Part shown: piece after piece, positions 1 to 11,555 of the stretch
How the letters are laid out: each line of letters begins with the position of its first letter
Numbering within the stretch: the stretch's first letter is position 1
Notes under the pieces: model-generated
What the model was told of the DNA's origin: nothing
Seen by the model: the letters and a program-made list of their open reading frames with translations, nothing else
The model's database searches: none
Position numbers and translations under genes: made by a program
Source: Nageia nagi
Taxonomy: Eukaryota > Pinophyta
NCBI GenBank assembly: GCA_050084985.1
Contig: JBITNC010000001.1
Location: forward strand, 67,208,001-67,272,000
Length of the DNA: 64,000 bases
Direction of reading: 5' to 3'

Positions 1-1038
1 GAATAAGTGTCACCCTCAACAAAGAAATAGAAAATTGCTTATAAAAGAAGGAGATGGACATTCATTTGGGACATCTTTGAATATCTGAAATTATTATTCT
101 CTCATTGTATTTGGCTGCATTAGCTGACTACAAACCCTCTTGCAAACAAAAACCCCAGGAGATTGGCTTAGAGGACAAAACCCTCTTGACCAAGAAACCT
201 AGGATGAAAACCCTAGAGTTTCCTTTGAGATAAATCCATCTAGAGTTTACAATTGTACTTATTACTTCAGATCTTAGTGTGCTCCCAGATTTCTATTCAC
301 CCATTGTAGGGCTTAGCATAAGGTTTTCCCATTATTGATCGATTGGAGGCTCAAAGACTCCCAAAGCAGCATTGAAGGAGAGACGTTGGCTGTGTTATAC
401 ATCATATCTCTCCTAGGAGAGGGCTGATGCATTACTGATGTCTGTTTCATCATTTTCAGTCAGTTTTGAGGCCATTGGAAAGCCATCAGGGACCTTATAT
501 CCACTTGGATAGGTTCGTTGCAGCTCTTGAGGCTTGGTTGATCAGTTTCAAGACCAGATTTGCATTTACATGAGTTATCCAGCCTCCTGTCCTATTCCAG
601 ATCCAAATTGAGGCTTTATTTCATCCTATATCTGCATTTGGAGAGGGACATGGTATTGTTTCAGACCTGTATTTGCCACACTTTACAGATTTTGTGCTTT
701 ATCAGCAATTCTTATCAGTTTAGAAGGGGACATATCTGCCCATTGAAAAGGGACATTCAGCACCTGAGACTGTTGTTGACTGATTTTGAGGTGAATCACG
801 CCATATTCAGACCTGATTTGGGCAGATCACATCCAATCCTGATTGGGAAAGGGACATCCAGTCAGATCTGGGCATATCTTGCATTTGTTTTGTCATTTCT
901 AGTGAGACGTTGAGGTCATAGAGGCAGATTTCTGCCTATATGTTGTTTTCAGTTCATTGGTGATTGAATAACATACAGTTTGGTGTGAAACAATAAATTT
1001 CCTGAGTTGTTTAGATGCCTTAAATTGGAAATTTTATT
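1..1038. other. Unassigned sequence, no supported gene
   Basis: Base composition is less AT-rich than the next kilobases. One open frame of 117 codons lies at 560-913 on the plus strand, but its translation shows no domain, repeat or targeting signal that I recognise and a chance frame is as likely. No LTR ends, primer-binding site or terminal inverted repeats were found. A transposable-element origin is likely only because of the surroundings. Confidence 0.3.
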
Positions 1039-2459
1039 TCAGATTTGATATATTGATATAACTCTGAGTTTTGGTATGCAATAATCGTTGTTTGTGTCTA
1101 AGTAGGACATTACATAAAGGGGTATTTCTATAATTTCCAAAGATTGAGGGGTACTTTCGTAATTTAATGAACTTATAGGGGTATTTTGGTAACTTTCCCT
1201 AAAATAAACCATTTCCAGTCTCATAAGGTATGATCAACAAGATAAAGATTCATTGAATTTAATTAAACTTCTAACATTTCTATATATGAGTAAACTGCAA
1301 GTATTTTCTCTTACTGATGTCCAAAGAATGCTAATCAAGTGAAAAAGCATTAGAATTTCAATCCATACACCATGAAAATCTTGATCCAACAAGGTTGTGA
1401 GCTTGGTGTTAATTTCAAGGTCTCTAGTTCAACTCCTAGTTGATCCATCGTTCTTGATCAAACTAGGACATGAAAGTCACATTTGAAGGCAATCACAATC
1501 AATCTCACTAAATTGAATACTCTCACAAACTAGGGACAATAAATTTGACAAATATACAAATCATGAAGGGAGTTACCATGCTAGTATGTAGATATTCATC
1601 CAAAAGTGTGAGGGGAGTTGGAGAAGACTGGGAAGATAAAACTCTCAAGTTGATAAAAGGAGGTCCCAAATTCAAAACTCTCCGTCCTTCACATCATGTG
1701 GATATGCCAAAGTTCATCCGATGGGGACCATGTTGGCATGGATGGGGCCGAGTGCGACTCCTGGATGACTTTGACATAAGAGAACCCCCTAAACACATAA
1801 TCTAATTCCAAGAAATTGATCCTCAAGGATGATTTCATCAAAAAAAAAAGTATGTAAATGTTAATAAAAAATATATATATATAAAAATAAATATTATTTA
1901 TCTAAATTAAAAGTATATTATTTTAATTTATTAAACATAATATTTTTGATATATCTTTACTTATTTAATTGTTTAAAATAGATTTTGTTTAGCATGAACA
2001 CTTTTTCTAATGTATTCAATTATGTAATCCATAAAGCAAATGGTGAGTAGTCTATATTACAAAATTTACGAGAGACGAATGTTGAAATCTCTATCTCATG
2101 TTCAAATCTAGATACTCCTACCTTGTATATCTTTAAGGTCAAAGTTAAGTATGATCAAAGTTAAATGCAAATCCTAAATAACTTTGACTGCACCTGTAGC
2201 TTCAAATCTGTACCTAACTATATTGGCTTCCATGAAAAAAATACAATAACATCTAAACTGATGGGGTGCATGGTGGGCCTTCCTTTTTCATGAGAAAAGG
2301 ACTCCTCCTTTTAGCCAATTGTATTACAAGTAAATTAAAAGTCCCCACATAAACTACTCGTAGCATTAACAAAACTACAAAGGGTAAAACTCAGCTGCTT
2401 TTTTAAAGACATCTTCGGACCAAATCAGTTAGCATTGGATTTAACATCAAATCAAAAAT
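1039..2459. other. Unassigned AT-rich intergenic sequence
   Basis: Nothing recognisable was found. An 86-codon plus-strand frame at 1,545-1,805 sits in a locally GC-richer patch and ends in a basic, tryptophan-containing tail, but matches no family I know. From about 1,840 to 1,990 the sequence becomes A/T runs, including a short TA tract near 1,870. Confidence 0.3.
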
Positions 2460-2504
2460 CCGACGATGTTGGAAGCGAAAGGAAAGGTCATGCGGGTAAA
2501 GCAC

Positions 2505-2912
2505 ACGGCGGGGCAAAAAGAGATGGGTACCTGTAAATTTTCCGAAGAGTTGGTTTCTGGAAAAACTGGATGAAAGCGTTGCAACCCACCTCGTTTCTTC
2601 AGCTCAGATCCCTTCTACTCAATGTCTTCTCCTCCAAATCGTTAATATGCTCGGAATGGTAGATCTGGGCCTGTGAATCCTGGTAAAGAAAGTGAAAACC
2701 AAGAGGTTAAGTGAACTCTTCCATAAGGTTTTAAGCTACCAAATAACTTCTCAAAACACGACGGAAAAAAAAGAGATGGGTGGGTACCTAATTTTTCAGG
2801 ACAGTTGGTTTCTGGTAAAATGGATGAAACCGGTGCGACCCATCTCGTTTCCTTCTACTCAGTGTGATTATAATTTCCAAGTCAATCTGCGGGTGTACCC
2901 TGTGAATCCTGG
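2505..2912. repeat. Diverged direct duplication, spacing about 250 bp
   Basis: Two related blocks lie head to tail, roughly 2,505-2,690 and 2,757-2,912. Both carry, in the same order, GAGATGGGTACCT-like sequence, GTTGGTTTCTGG, a TGGATGAAA box, CCCA(C/T)CTCGTTTC, TTCTACTCA and CTGTGAATCCTGG. Copy 1 has extra bases (near 2,600) missing from copy 2, and the text between the boxes has diverged. The region is clearly GC-richer than its surroundings. It may be an old local duplication of low-copy sequence or two copies of a short interspersed element. Confidence 0.7.
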
Positions 2913-2917
2913 GCTTC

Positions 2918-2977
2918 CGACCTTGTGAGATTCGAACCCTCTCCGTTCCTCTACTTCATTTATCACCTCCATGGCCC
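2918..2977 (-). other. tRNA-like B-box (possible SINE head), weak
   Basis: Read on the minus strand, GGTTCGAATC matches the RNA polymerase III internal B-box. The flanking bases can form an imperfect acceptor-like pairing, but the unit is about 60 nt, shorter than a tRNA, and no good A-box is visible. The downstream (minus) sequence is copy 2 of the 2.5-2.9 kb duplication. This could be the eroded tRNA-derived head of a SINE, or a chance match. Confidence 0.2.
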
Positions 2978-3053
2978 TAAACAAACAATAACATAAGCAA
3001 AAACTGGAAAGCATATGTAATTGTATATACTCTTCTTTTAAAATATTCGCACC

Positions 3054-3284
3054 TTAATATCTTCCACGAATGGGTGATACATGCAATGTTGAGGCTGTGG
3101 ATTTGTGGAATCCCCTGGCCTTAAATTCGACACCAGGTTTGTTGCTCACAATGGCTCTGAAGGCCTCCAAGCTCCTAACTTTGCTTCGGTAGAATGTATC
3201 CCATTGAGGAACACCACACCATATTCCGCTCGCTCCTCGCAGTGATCTTTCTCGTCCTCCTTGGCTTTCACCTTCAAAACCCAC
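3054..3284 (-). other. Possible fossil exon (76-codon frame), function unknown
   Basis: The stretch 3,090-3,290 is GC-rich for this window and open on the minus strand for 76 codons. The translation is basic with a Ser/Thr-rich end. The frame stops at 3,054, just before an AAG/GTGCG sequence that could be a splice donor. I do not recognise the protein. A plus-strand 79-codon frame (3,194-3,433) overlaps it and begins with a hydrophobic stretch that looks like chance. It may be an exon of a low-copy gene or a gene fragment. Confidence 0.2.
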
Positions 3285-3439
3285 AACACAAAGATCTAAA
3301 CAAGAACATTCTCAATTCACCAGAAAATTTCTGCGCTGTAGGGAACATGAGAAATATTTGCAGAGATGGAATGAGATATTTAGTATTGGCGCCTTTAGTA
3401 TTATGGGATATAGATGAAGATATGCCATTTTGAATTTGA

Positions 3440-5759
3440 ATTTGTTTGCCATGTAGGTAGGGTGTCCTTGAAATTGGAACGACTATGGTTACCGTTGGGA
3501 GGATCCGAGGATTGCCAAATTCACATTGATGTTTTTAAGTACAATATTTGAAAAACATTTAACATATATCAATATCTAGTGTAATCTTAGTCACCCAATA
3601 ACCACAATATCTCAATACATCTATTGAGAGTAAATAGCCTCATAGTTAATGAAGTTCCATTATCCTTCCAACATTCTTTTCTTATTTTTTTTTTCTAATT
3701 TTTTTTATATTTAAATATGTGATATATTATATTCTATTAGTTTAATATAACTTTTTGTATAATTAGTTTCATATTAAGTATGTGTGCATAAATTATAATA
3801 GATATTAGGTTGGTTCTTTCAAATTCATATTAGATATGAAGTGTTATTATGATTTTTAGAATTATAATTGTATTTCTCATTTTCTTTATAATAAAATGTT
3901 GTAGGCATAAAATAAGGAATAATCTCTTTAGTAGTTTGAGGTTGATTTGAATATAAATTTTAATTATTGACGTTTTGAATTCAATTTATGGGATCAATCT
4001 TTAGAATTATTGAATGAAGAAAATAAATTGTAACCTTCTTCTTTAAGTTGAGATTAGTAATACCCAATTTTATAAGATCAATGTCGGCCCTCTATCGTAA
4101 TAAAATACCAAAAACATAAATATAATTAAATTCTACATAACTATTAGCATATACAATTTATTTATATATATGAAATAAAATAATAGAAATAGCTACATGC
4201 AATATATGATATAACAATTAAGACCATACAACATTTATAAGAGGAGAGTTAGAGAAGATTTATATGGTGGTTGCATATTAAAGGCAAGTTGATGGATAAC
4301 TTATGACGTTAAAAGATGAATCTTGATATTCTAGAGTGAATACATGATAAACTTACATTATACTAGACTTGATTTAATTTAGTGAATGAGTTTGAGGATC
4401 AAACTAAAGGATTTATGGTGCATGATGACCTTTGATAGATATGTCTTGTAGTTTTCTATGAAATTTTGACATTTGTGTTGTAGAACCTTACTTCAAGGCT
4501 TGAAAAATTGAATTAAGAAAAATCATGAAAGAATATGATCAATCTTGCAAAAGATATTGGCATTAGAACATGCCAAGATGATTATTTGATAAAAAAAAAT
4601 TAGGTGCTTAATTTCAAGATATCTCAATATTTTTATGAGTGTTTTACATTATATATGTTTAACAAATATAAATTAAAATTCACCTATGTATAATTACTTA
4701 GATCAACATGTATATTGGATAATACTAGGTCAAAAGGTATCATTATGATCTGAAGTTCATATTCTTAAGTGGAGATCGTTACCAAGGGTCTTCATGTTCG
4801 AATTTGAGATGTGCCTTTGACTTGGTAGTATTCGATGCATTTTAGCCTAACATCAATACTACCAACAATGCCAATGTTAAATTTTATGCATGATATTTAA
4901 ATATGATTATTAAAGATCTAGATTTTCAGTATCATATGCATTCAAGGGAGTCATAAAGGTGTGTTACCTTGATGAGAATCATGAACTAGTCTTTAGATAG
5001 CCATCACCTGACTGGGAACATGTGTCATTTCGTCTACTTGAGCATGTCAATCAACACCACCATTGAGAGGAAAAAGTGGTTGTGAGGGAAGTTAAAGTGG
5101 TTTGAGTCATTTTTTAGTCATTTGGAAGGTTAGGAAATTTATTATCTTTTAGGAGGCATCAATTTTACCTATACACTACTCCTAACCATCTCTATAAGGG
5201 GTTGCTAAGTTTGGTTGATGTTGTAAATAATATTTTAGATTTCCTAGTTGTCAACATGTGAGAAGAAGCCAATAGAGATTGTAGAGAGGTTTATAAGGGA
5301 TTAGGAAATCAATAGTAGAGGATACTTGATGTGAAAGCTTTATAGATCTTCATAATACTATTGTACATGTTTTTATCTTATAACCCAAAGCATTAATCAA
5401 AGATCAAACAAGTTGGACTATCACATATTGAGTGAACCAGGATAAATCTTTATCTCTTTATGTTTGTGGATATGATTTACATATATTTATTATTGGTATC
5501 TTTATCCTATTTAGTAATGTTGATATTTTAATCACAAGGACACATTAAATATGTATAAAAGGTTAAGTTAAAGAAATTTGTATTTGATAATCTCTTGAAT
5601 ATTATAACTTGTAGAGATTTACAGATCATGTGATCTCAAAGTTAAGTTAACAAGTTGTTATTGAGGGCTTGTGAATGCAAGGTAGAAGATCTCAAAGGCT
5701 TGAGTTAGTTCTTACAAATTCGGATATATTGGAAGGAGAAACATAAGGACAAGTTCTAT
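3440..5759. other. AT-rich sequence without recognisable genes
   Basis: About 2.3 kb of A/T-rich DNA without open frames of note. The part from about 5,000 to 5,760 directly precedes the gypsy gag remnant and probably includes its leader and perhaps a decayed LTR. No TG...CA ends, primer-binding site or partner LTR could be identified. Confidence 0.35.
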
Positions 5760-7890
5760 GGATAGAGTAGATGAAGATCAACCTAATATTTCAATGTTTA
5801 AGATAGAATTCCAAATCATATGTATTCCAATGGAAGAGAACATGATTCGACTTATGAATATGGTGCAAAGATAATCTAGAGTGGAAAAAGAGCTAAGAAA
5901 ACCAAAGAATAGAGAAAGACAACTTGATGTTGTCCAATCTTCAACTTCATCATCTCCTATAATACCTTTCAAGGTATAACCAAAAGTGGAAATTCCAGGC
6001 TTTGGTGGAGAAGATGATGCAAATAAGTTGAACTATTGGTTAAAGCAATTAGAGGCTTATTTTCAAATTCAAGATGTTGTTGAGAATATTTATAAAAATT
6101 ATTTTACAAGACTTAAAATGGGTGGTTATGCTTTGATATGGTGGGAAATCCATATAGAATCCCGTCAACATGAAAATCAACCACCTATTTCTTCTTGACA
6201 TAAATTTATGAACTTACTTAGAGATTAGTTCTATCATTTGGGTCATCATAAAAAATAAATGATTAAATGGTAATTCTTTAGAAAACAAAGAGGATAATTT
6301 ATTTAAGAGTATACTATAGGATTTAGGAAGCAAACTACCTTACTTGGGATACCTATTAAAGCTCCTCAAGTGCTAAAGAAATACATAAGGGGGTTACATA
6401 ATCTTATGCAAAAGACTATTATGTTGTGTAATATTACTAATCTTGATCAAGTGAGTGTACAAGTTCAATATTTGGAAGAGGATGGTAAACAAAAATAACA
6501 GTATGAGAACTCTATCTATCATCAAAATCAAAATTATCAGCAAGAAAAAGGGAAATCTCAAGAGAAGGGTAAGAGTAAGCGATTAGAGAAGAAGACTACC
6601 AATAATACATAAAATAAAGTTGATAAAGGTCACTATTCATATTGTGGAAAAGATGGTCATGTTGAAGAAAAATGTTGGAAGCTACATTTAAAATTACATA
6701 AATACAAGAAGAAGAAGAAGAAGCAAGAAAAGAAGAATACAATGGTCACGAAATCTAAAGAAAATGAAGGAAATGTTGATGTGGAAGAGGGGTTGAATTA
6801 TGCAATAGCCCAAACAGTTGGAGATTTAAATATTATTGAAGAGAAAAAAGTGCCATTTTATTTTAAAAAAAAAAAATTATAATTGATTCCATTTTTCATC
6901 ATGGTTCTCAAGCTAATCTAATAGCAAAAAATTTAGTGGTTAGATTAGGACTAAAGAAATATGATCATCTTAATCCATATGGTTCATAATGATGGAAAGT
7001 TACAAGTTATGAGACATTGTAAATTGAAATTTTCTATTGATGCAAGACTTAGTGATGAAGTGATACTTGATATAGTGTGTATGGATATATGTGGTGTATT
7101 ATTTGGAAATCCTTATTAATGGGATAGAGATGTTATTTATTTTAAAAGAGAAAATAAGTATAGGTTGATTAAATATGGTATTCATTTTAAGGTTTACACC
7201 CATAAGAGTAAGAAATAGATGACTTTGGTTACAACCAATCAAGTCAAACACTTGATAAATGCTAAGACGTTTGTACTTATGGTTCTCTATGTTACTGATG
7301 AAGGAGAACTAAAATAAATGGTCAACATGGAATTCATGACAATGTTAGTGTTGTAATAAGAACCAATCCTAGGAAGAAAATCAAAACAAGTGCAGGCTCT
7401 TATGTAGAAGTTTCAAGAAGTATTTATTGAACCAAAGGGATTGCCACCTAATTGGGATATTCAACATGAGATTCAATTATTACCTAATGCACCTTTATCA
7501 AATATTAGTTTGTAGCATCAATCATTTTTAGAGTGTGAGGAGATTAAAATGAAGGTTCATGAACTTATGGATCATGGTATGATTAGATTGAGCACATATC
7601 TCATTGGATAACTTCTTATTCTAGTTCAAAATAGAGATGGGTCATGGAGAATGTATACCAATTATCAAGCATTAAATAAAATCACTATAAAAAAATCAAT
7701 ATCCTTTGCCTTAGATAGATGATATGTTGGATCAATTGTAGGGGAAAAATTATTTCTCTAAGTTGGATTTGAAGAGTGGTTATCATCAAGTGATAATCAA
7801 GGAGGAGGATATTTTGAAAACAACCTTCAAGATAAGATAAGGCTTATTTGAATGACTTATTTTCTAGATGAATGAAGTTCCAATCCAGTA
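5760..7890 (+). pseudogene. Ty3/gypsy gag-protease-RT remnant, broken
   Basis: Fossil gag-pol of a Ty3/gypsy retrotransposon. Gag begins around 5,770 with a charged, coiled-coil-like stretch, followed by the capsid-type sequence at 5,986-6,200. A zinc knuckle at about 6,640-6,690 reads YSYCGKDGHVEEKC; the first Cys expected in CX2CX4HX4C is Tyr. A protease-like segment (SQANLIAKNLVVRLGL, near 6,900-6,960) and its C-terminal part (about 7,020-7,200) follow. The N-terminal RT is at 7,430-7,870, including the DLKSGYHQV motif at about 7,765. The frame is cut by many stops (for example 6,196-6,198) and frameshifts, and homology ends before the catalytic DD motif, so RT, RNase H and integrase are deleted. 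No LTRs were found. It is older and more decayed than the nested elements to its right. Confidence 0.8.
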
Positions 7891-8229
7891 ACTCTTCATG
7901 TAGAATAGGATCGTGATTATCGCTTTATAGTGTTGCTAAAAGTTAAACTTTCACTTATGAATATCATAAATTTGGGTGAAATAAGTCTAAAATGAAGCTT
8001 GAACTATTGAGGATATTGTACTTTACTACCAATATCCCTTACTTTTGTTATCTTGCAATACCGGGTCCTCATCCTTTAATCTTTGATTGTCGAGAGCTGA
8101 ATCTCATTCATTAACATCATCTATCTTGGACTGCCAGCAAATAGTTTAAACTAAATCACTAATATATTAAATCATATACGTTTGAATCCAAGACTTTGTA
8201 ATGAATAAAATTCTTCTTTTTATCATTAG
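7891..8229. other. Unassigned AT-rich sequence
   Basis: Lies between the truncated RT and the tandem repeat. No reading frame, LTR end or other signal was recognised. Confidence 0.3.
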
Positions 8230-9330
8230 TGGGCTTAAGTTATAAATATGCTGACATCATGATGGAACTCACCTGGGAATCAGTCTGGTAGGAGCTAGTC
8301 TTTCACTAGGTGACATCATGGATAGTGAAGAGTGAGAATGTGCTTGGTAGGGAGGTAGATGTTCATGTTGATGTTTGGTATAATGTTCCTAGAATGCCTC
8401 ACTAGAAATATTTAATATCATTTATGTTATAACCATGATTTGTATATCCTTCAACTAGTACATTTTATCAAATAATCTTGCATCATGTACCTTGTCAACT
8501 ATGCTTAGGCCCTTTCTCTTTATTATAGCTCCCATGCTAGGACACACTTGAAGAATGTTGTATAATGTTACATGGTTTGGATTTACATTTAATTATTACA
8601 CTTGCTTTAAAAATTTTGAGCTTTTTTCGAATCCAATTCATGAGCACTGTATTTTTCAAGTGACTACATTTTGGTGAGGCATTGTGTTAAACAATTCATA
8701 GACTCTTCATCATGTTTATTACATGCATATCAAATGGTTATAATAGTCCATATGCCTAGAGCTCAATGAGACAATATTTTAAATAATTCATAGGTCCTGT
8801 TTGCTTCTTGAACCTATGCGATGGCATGTGCTGGAAGGATGTTGGCCAAAGGTTTTATGATATGGTTAATAAGGATTATGTTACTATTAGAAATACATTT
8901 GAATTTGAATTTATATCCTATAGTTATTTTCCTCCTAGAGAATCTAGTTTTTCAAATAATATTTACTCCTTGCTTATTCCTCTACTATTTTTATATATGT
9001 TTGAAAAGGCATTCATGACCATAATATTTGCTAACAATAATTTTCTACTCTATATCTTACTCTTGAGCTCTTATGATATTATGTGTCAGATGAGTGCAGG
9101 TAAAGGTTATAGAGTTTGGTTTTACATTTAACAATTGAAACTATGTAAAATACTCTAGAGCCATTTCAAGAAGATCATTTATGCATATCTAGAGATCATT
9201 GTAGAAATTGAATCCATGTTATGCATCTAGTTGAACAAATGAGGAATCCATTCAACATATCCATTGTACACCTTATGTGGCTCTTTGTTACATGCAAACC
9301 ATGTTTTCCCAAGATTTTGAGCTATAAATG
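8230..9330. repeat. Diverged tandem repeat, unit about 540 bp (left part)
   Basis: Two degenerate units can be aligned by eye. The block starting with GAGCTC/TAGCTC and ending in TTTGG(A/T)TTTACATTTAA occurs near 8,525 and again near 9,065, and the TATAAAT...GACATCATGA block occurs near 8,240 and 9,320, about two units apart. A third related copy lies at about 49,620-50,110, on the other side of the Tat element, in the same orientation. The simplest reading is an old tandem or dispersed repeat that was split when the Tat element inserted. Open frames inside it (8,808-9,131 and 9,339-9,551) look like chance. Confidence 0.55.
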
Positions 9331-9556
9331 ATGACATCATGAGTTTGGAAGGCCCAAGAATGCTTTTTTCTAGGGTTGGAAATACTTATAATGATGTTAT
9401 GATCATAACATGCCAAGGGGTTTCCTTGTATAGTTCACTTCATCGGGTTGAAGACTTAAATGAAATCCTTGTTGTAGCCATGAAGTGCATATTCTCCATG
9501 TTATTTGTTAGAGCTCATATGGTGCACATGATGAAAGAAAATTATAGGTAGAAATT

Positions 9557-10706
9557 TGTGCTATATGTGGAATATCATGCATACACAAGTTAGATACACA
9601 CACAAATCTCAAATTAAATAATTATGCTTTTCTTAATGAGCATTAGGTAGAAATCATGATAAAGGTATCGTCAAATCAATGAATAATGAGATGAAACTTT
9701 GCAAGAACATAATTAAAACCTAAATGCATCTAAAATGGGTAAGGGGACCTTCAATTTAGACCCTTTGAGGTACTTAAATGAGCATGGGGTGAGTCTCCTC
9801 ATTCCAAATAGCATGTGAGCCCCTAGTCCCCAAATCAATGAGAACAAATGAAATAGGTATGACTATTTGTGCAAATGAATATGCGCATATGATATTTTAG
9901 CAATTTATATGGTGGATTTGAAAAATTAAGATGGACATTTACATGTTTAGGTGGTAAAATATAAAATCTAATGCATGAAACCTTCAAAAATCTTAAATGC
10001 TTTAAAATGAAGAGATCTTTAAAGATCCTTGGATCAATGTAATCCAAAGATACCCATGAGATCAAATAAATGCTTACAATATATATTTATGATAGTATGA
10101 GTTCAAACTATGATTTCAATGGTGGAAAATGCAAAATAATATGATTTTAACCTAACAACATGCTACATGCATACAAATTTAGTGGACGATACAAAGGTAG
10201 ATCTCCAAAGCTCTTCCATGGTTGTGTTATCTTTAAATCCTTACAAAAACTTGAATACACCAAATATATGCAATAATAGCTCAATACAACCATAAAAACC
10301 ACCATAAGAATGTTACCTTATGTGTGTAGAACCAAGACTTGAGAGGTTTGATGGAGAATTATGGAGTAAACTCTTGATCCTTCAAATCCTTATCTCAAAA
10401 ACCCTAGCAATATAATCTTGGAGCAATATGTGAGCAAAAATCATAAGTGAGCATAAACAATAATGAGCCAAGAGATGGAATTCTATTTTGACTTTGAGTT
10501 ATATACCTCTTTGGACAACTTAAGTTAAAATGGCTAGATACACACTTTTGCTCCTATTTTGGGTTTGTCACTCTTGGTCTTTTTTGAACATTTGAATAAT
10601 TGATTTTGCATAATAAAATATTAGGAGTAAATCAAATAATGGATTAAAGCATGTCTATGAAATAATATACATCTACTTAAAAAAGAATTATTTTTTGGTG
10701 TCTACA
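9557..10706 (-). repeat. 3' LTR of the Tat element
   Basis: About 1,150 bp, similar over its whole length to 48,264-49,410 in the same orientation. On the minus strand it starts TGTAGACACC at 10,706 and ends ...TAGCACA at 9,557. The sequence just upstream of its start (minus strand, 10,716-10,707) is the purine-rich AAGGGCAAAA, a plausible polypurine tract. Shared landmarks on the plus strand include ATCATGCATACACAAGTTAG near the left end and AATAATTGATTTTGCATAAT near the right end. Differences from the 5' LTR are scattered substitutions and small indels, which indicates an old insertion. Confidence 0.8.
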
Positions 10707-10716
10707 TTTTGCCCTT
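10707..10716 (-). other. Polypurine tract of the Tat element
   Basis: AAGGGCAAAA on the minus strand, directly abutting the TGTAGACACC start of the 3' LTR. It is the presumed plus-strand primer for reverse transcription. Position and composition fit, but there is no functional evidence. Confidence 0.6.
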
Positions 10717-10984
10717 ATTGCACTAGGTCTTTTGCACAAAAGACTTAGTTCAACAAATGTAGATAGCTGGATGTTAGTTGAGAAAATTATTTTGAACATT
10801 TTAAACATTTGAATATTTGAAATTTTAAACTTTAAACAATTGAAATTTAAACTTTAAATATTTATGAATGTAACTTTGGTAATTGTGATAGATATACTAG
10901 TTTGAACAAATGATAACATTATTGACATGGTTTGCTTTTTTGGTTGTACAACCTGATGATATGATATGCATATGATATTGCTTT

Positions 10985-11068
10985 CATAAGTTGTATGTAT
11001 AGTTGTAGTAAGAGATGCCAAAGATCGAGTGAATGTGGCTTCATAGCGTTGGATTTGAGTACATGAGT
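10985..11068 (+). pseudogene. Antisense PMD frame, 5' fragment (left of element A)
   Basis: Start of the plus-strand frame that lies antisense within the Tat element. The open codons ending in GFEYMS at 11,068 are in phase with the frame that resumes at 30,084, on the far side of element A, after allowing for the TGAGT target duplication. In PMD proteins the corresponding part precedes the ETHTFH-like motif. The fragment contains one stop and its initiation codon was not identified. Assignment rests on phase, on the duplication and on weak similarity. Confidence 0.55.
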
Positions 11069-11540
11069 TGTTGGAAATTGTAATGTGATATTGTATAATA
11101 TTTATTATGTAATATTTCTCTTTAATGTAAATTCACTTAATGCTTAAAGTATCTTTAGATACCTTAAAGCATTAAGAGAATAAAAATAGAAAGAGGAATA
11201 AATATAAAAACACCTTTAACCTTATCATTGGGTAAAAATTAGGTTAAAAGGTGGGTTAGTTCTTATAAATAGAGAGGTACTCCTTCGTTATGAAACTTGA
11301 TCAAACTTAATCAAGCATGGTAATGCTTGTCTTAAGAATTTGTAAGAGAGTTATTTTCTGAGAAAGTAATAGAATGATGGTTCAAAGTGGATTTACTCCT
11401 AAGCGATGGAGGAACCACTATACATCATGTGTTATTTTTTGTGTGATTGTTTCTTACCTTTGCTAGATGGATGAATGGCACATTCTCATTGAAGAAACTT
11501 CAAGAAGATATTGGTTATATGGAATCCTTCAATTCCATTA
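11069..11540 (+). repeat. 5' LTR of element A
   Basis: 472 bp. Matches 21,223-21,614 plus 30,014-30,083, which together form the interrupted 3' LTR. It contains a U3 hairpin (11,136-11,176), TATAAATA at 11,264, and a shared downstream part that includes CTAGATGG at the site where the 3' copy was hit by element B. It ends ATTA where the 3' copy ends ATCA. Confidence 0.85.
11264..11271 (+). promoter_or_regulatory. TATA box of LTR A1
   Basis: TATAAATA about 195 bp into the LTR, matched by the same octamer at 21,417 in the other LTR. Presumed RNA polymerase II core promoter of element A; the transcript start would lie about 30 bp downstream. Confidence 0.5.
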
Positions 11541-11542
11541 AG

Positions 11543-11555
11543 TGGTATTAGAACC
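11543..11555 (+). other. Primer-binding site of element A
   Basis: TGGTATTAGAACC, two bases past the end of the 5' LTR. It is a two-mismatch version of the tRNA-iMet complement TGGTATCAGAGCC seen in most plant copia elements. Confidence 0.65.

Noticed and set aside
3194-3433. Signal-peptide-like frame MYPIEEHHTIFRSLLAVIFL
   Set aside because: No known domain follows, and it overlaps an equally open minus-strand frame; a secreted protein cannot be supported.
9551-9556. Target duplication of the Tat element
   Set aside because: GAAAT on the left and AAAAT on the right differ at one base and are A-rich; too weak to count as evidence.
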